Shown piece after piece: positions 6,175 to 7,416 of a stretch of 7,416 nt of DNA. Origin of the DNA: Desulfocapsaceae bacterium (lineage in GTDB: Bacteria > Desulfobacterota > Desulfobulbia > Desulfobulbales > Desulfocapsaceae); contig JAOZLO010000133.1 in NCBI GenBank assembly GCA_029934775.1, positions 1-7,416 on the forward strand, given 5' to 3'. Positions within the stretch are counted from its first letter, which is position 1. Each line of letters begins with the position of its first letter. The notes beneath the pieces were generated by a model. That model was given only the letters and a program-made list of their open reading frames with translations, made no database searches and was not told the origin of the DNA. Made by a program: the position numbers and the translations under genes.

Positions 6175-6278
6175 GTCTGAATCCTCCCCTTATACCGGCC
6201 ATGACGAGTTAGCTTATGCCCCTTTGTGGGGTGTGTCAGTGAATTGTGCTTTGAAAGTGCTCTATTGCGGAGCAGATG
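6175..6278 (-). other. 104-base spacer with small hairpins upstream of apeB
   Basis: On the minus strand two short stems are visible: TGCTC/GAGCA with a 7-base loop (about 6257-6275), and CCCC/GGGG with a 5-base loop (6219-6231). Neither has a T-run, so I do not call a terminator. No good promoter is seen within the spacer. The apeB ribosome-binding site occupies its left end. Confidence 0.35.
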
Positions 6279-7292
6279 CTAATTATAGCTTTCTTTTTGA
6301 TCGTAAAGGGTGTCAAGGTATTCTTCCTTCAACAAGAGCTGTTTCCCAGTGTTTTCCATTTCATTAATGAGGAAATCAATAGCAGGAAGTAAGTCAATTC
6401 CATGTCTGTTATTTCCATCTTTGATAGCTTTATCAATTATCTGAATTGCATAGAAACTTACTGTCATTCTTGAAGCAGAATCGCGCCTGAAAAGATAAAG
6501 GCGCCCACCCATGGTATTGAGAAAAAAACCAGCATAGTCGTAAAGTGCATCCTGTGACAAGGTCATTCCATACTCTTTTTTCAGGGTTTCAGGATAATCT
6601 GTAAGGGTGTAGAAAGTTTTGAGGATATCTTCAAATGATGCTTTCTCCCGGTCAAGAATTCCTTTGAGAATAATGATATTTTCTTTTCCTAAAATTCGAA
6701 AAAAATGAGCGGTATTCTTGAGGATAGTAAAAAGGTCGTTGGTTTCATTTGTTACCACTGGCGGGGCGTCAAGCAGGTTTTGTAAAAGATTGGAAAAGTG
6801 GACTTTGCTCGACCTGTATAAATTAAAGTCTTTCATGTAGGTCTGTTGATCAAGATGGTCATAGAAGTCATTTAAATGCTGGATAAAGTGATTTGCTGTA
6901 TTTTCTCCAGTTTCCTCACTGTAGCTGTTGACTTCCTCAAGGAGGTGTGCAGTCATCGAATTTTCAGCAGACGGATTGATCGATAAAGAAGAATCTGTTT
7001 CCACAATTATGGCTACTGCTGTGGAAGAATCTGTAATTACATTTGTAACCTGAGGTTGGAGATTAAGATCGGTTGGTTCTTTTGAAATGAGATCTTCCTC
7101 CACTATAGGATTTTCAGCTATGGTGGCTATACTTTCTTGACCGTTTGAATACGCATTTACAGATTCTTCTTTAGTATAAAAATAGAAAATGGTCACAAAA
7201 ATGATTGTCGCTATACAGACAGTATAGAGAAACGTATTTGACCTGGTCTGAGCCCTTGATCTGGGCCTCGAATTTGTATGGGAATTTTTCAT
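6279..7292 (-). CDS. Single-pass membrane protein of unknown function
   Basis: I do not recognise this 337-residue protein. The first 19 residues are basic (four Arg and one Lys), followed by one transmembrane helix (about 20-39, FLYTVCIATIIFVTIFYFY), so the topology should be N-in with the rest in the periplasm. Residues 41-112 are a low-complexity Ser/Thr/Glu/Asn/Val linker, and 113-337 look helical with many Leu, Phe and Tyr, suggesting an all-alpha domain. The only Cys is in the membrane segment, and no catalytic or metal motif is visible. The ATG at 7292 is preceded by AGGGG at a long spacing of about 12 bases; no in-frame start with a better site was seen. Base composition matches its neighbours. 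It lies upstream of apeB in the same direction and may be co-transcribed. A cell-envelope role is possible from topology alone. Confidence 0.72.
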   Translation of the reverse strand: MKNSHTNSRPRSRAQTRSNTFLYTVCIATIIFVTIFYFYTKEESVNAYSNGQESIATIAENPIVEEDLISKEPTDLNLQPQVTNVITDSSTAVAIIVETDSSLSINPSAENSMTAHLLEEVNSYSEETGENTANHFIQHLNDFYDHLDQQTYMKDFNLYRSSKVHFSNLLQNLLDAPPVVTNETNDLFTILKNTAHFFRILGKENIIILKGILDREKASFEDILKTFYTLTDYPETLKKEYGMTLSQDALYDYAGFFLNTMGGRLYLFRRDSASRMTVSFYAIQIIDKAIKDGNNRHGIDLLPAIDFLINEMENTGKQLLLKEEYLDTLYDQKESYN

Positions 7293-7416
7293 CTTTGTAT
7301 TTATCCCCTGGAGAGAGGACTTAAAAGAGTGGTAGAATATAATTTAATGGTAGCTACTCATGGTGAAAGCATCTGAACTTCGCTAACCTCCGTACTTGTA
7401 ACTGCACACTTTTAAC
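7293..7416 (-). other. Upstream region of the membrane-protein gene
   Basis: These 124 bases hold no gene that can be supported. On the minus strand there are TAAATT and TATATT boxes, but no good -35 partner. One minus-strand frame stays open from the right edge for 20 codons to a TAG at 7354; it could be the tail of an upstream gene, but it has no recognisable signature. Confidence 0.25.

Noticed and set aside
6282..6316. TTGACA and TATAAT on the minus strand at the end of the unknown membrane-protein gene
   Set aside because: The two boxes are separated by 23 bases, too far for a sigma70 promoter, and both fall within codons of the gene.
7330..7372. Tiny overlapping leader-peptide-like frames upstream of the membrane-protein gene
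   Set aside because: ATG-CTT-TCA-CCA-TGA and the next ATG frame are only 4-5 codons long and have no regulatory codon pattern or attenuator hairpin.
7354..7416. Open minus-strand frame entering from the right edge, ending in TAG
   Set aside because: Twenty codons without recognisable content; at least one other frame is also open for several codons, so a gene tail cannot be claimed.
1..7416. CRISPR arrays, tRNA/rRNA genes, transposases, phage genes
   Set aside because: I looked for regular spaced repeats, tRNA-like cloverleaf segments and recombinase-like proteins on both strands and saw none.

Overview
The window is AT-rich, Gram-negative, bacterial chromosomal DNA. All supported genes lie on the minus strand, so transcription runs right to left. 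The organism looks like an anaerobic respirer of the Desulfobacterota, probably near the Desulfobulbales. This is inferred from the respiratory molybdoenzyme type, the base composition and the style of the proteins; no marker gene settles it.

Right half (7292-4220): three genes in a row. They are a single-pass membrane protein of unknown function with a helical C-terminal domain, an M18-family aminopeptidase (ApeB type, all expected metal ligands visible), and, 11 bases later, a short exported lytic transglycosylase of the Slt/MltE fold. These look like housekeeping or envelope genes. I see no convincing terminator between them.

Middle gap (3948-4219): 272 bases in two contrasting parts. The right part is GC-rich (99 of 180 bases by hand count over 4041-4220) and full of inverted repeats; it looks like a dispersed intergenic element or structured RNA. 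The left part is very AT-rich (21 of 90 G+C over 3951-4040) and carries a promoter-like TATAAT box and a perfect 13-base palindrome just ahead of the next gene.

Left half (3947-186): a compact respiratory unit of a TorD-type chaperone, a Tat-exported molybdopterin oxidoreductase of the polysulfide/thiosulfate/tetrathionate reductase (Psr/Phs/Ttr) superfamily, and a four-cluster ferredoxin subunit. The chaperone gene overlaps the catalytic gene by 11 bases. The predicted scheme is that the chaperone holds the catalytic subunit until cofactor insertion, and the folded A-B pair is then exported through Tat. A strong intrinsic terminator follows directly after the ferredoxin gene, so no NrfD/PsrC-type membrane subunit is encoded in this unit. 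The ferredoxin subunit instead has a C-terminal extension with a short hydrophobic stretch.

Left edge (83-1): the first 27 codons of the next gene, which read like the start of an EttA-type ABC-F protein. Its likely promoter overlaps the preceding terminator.
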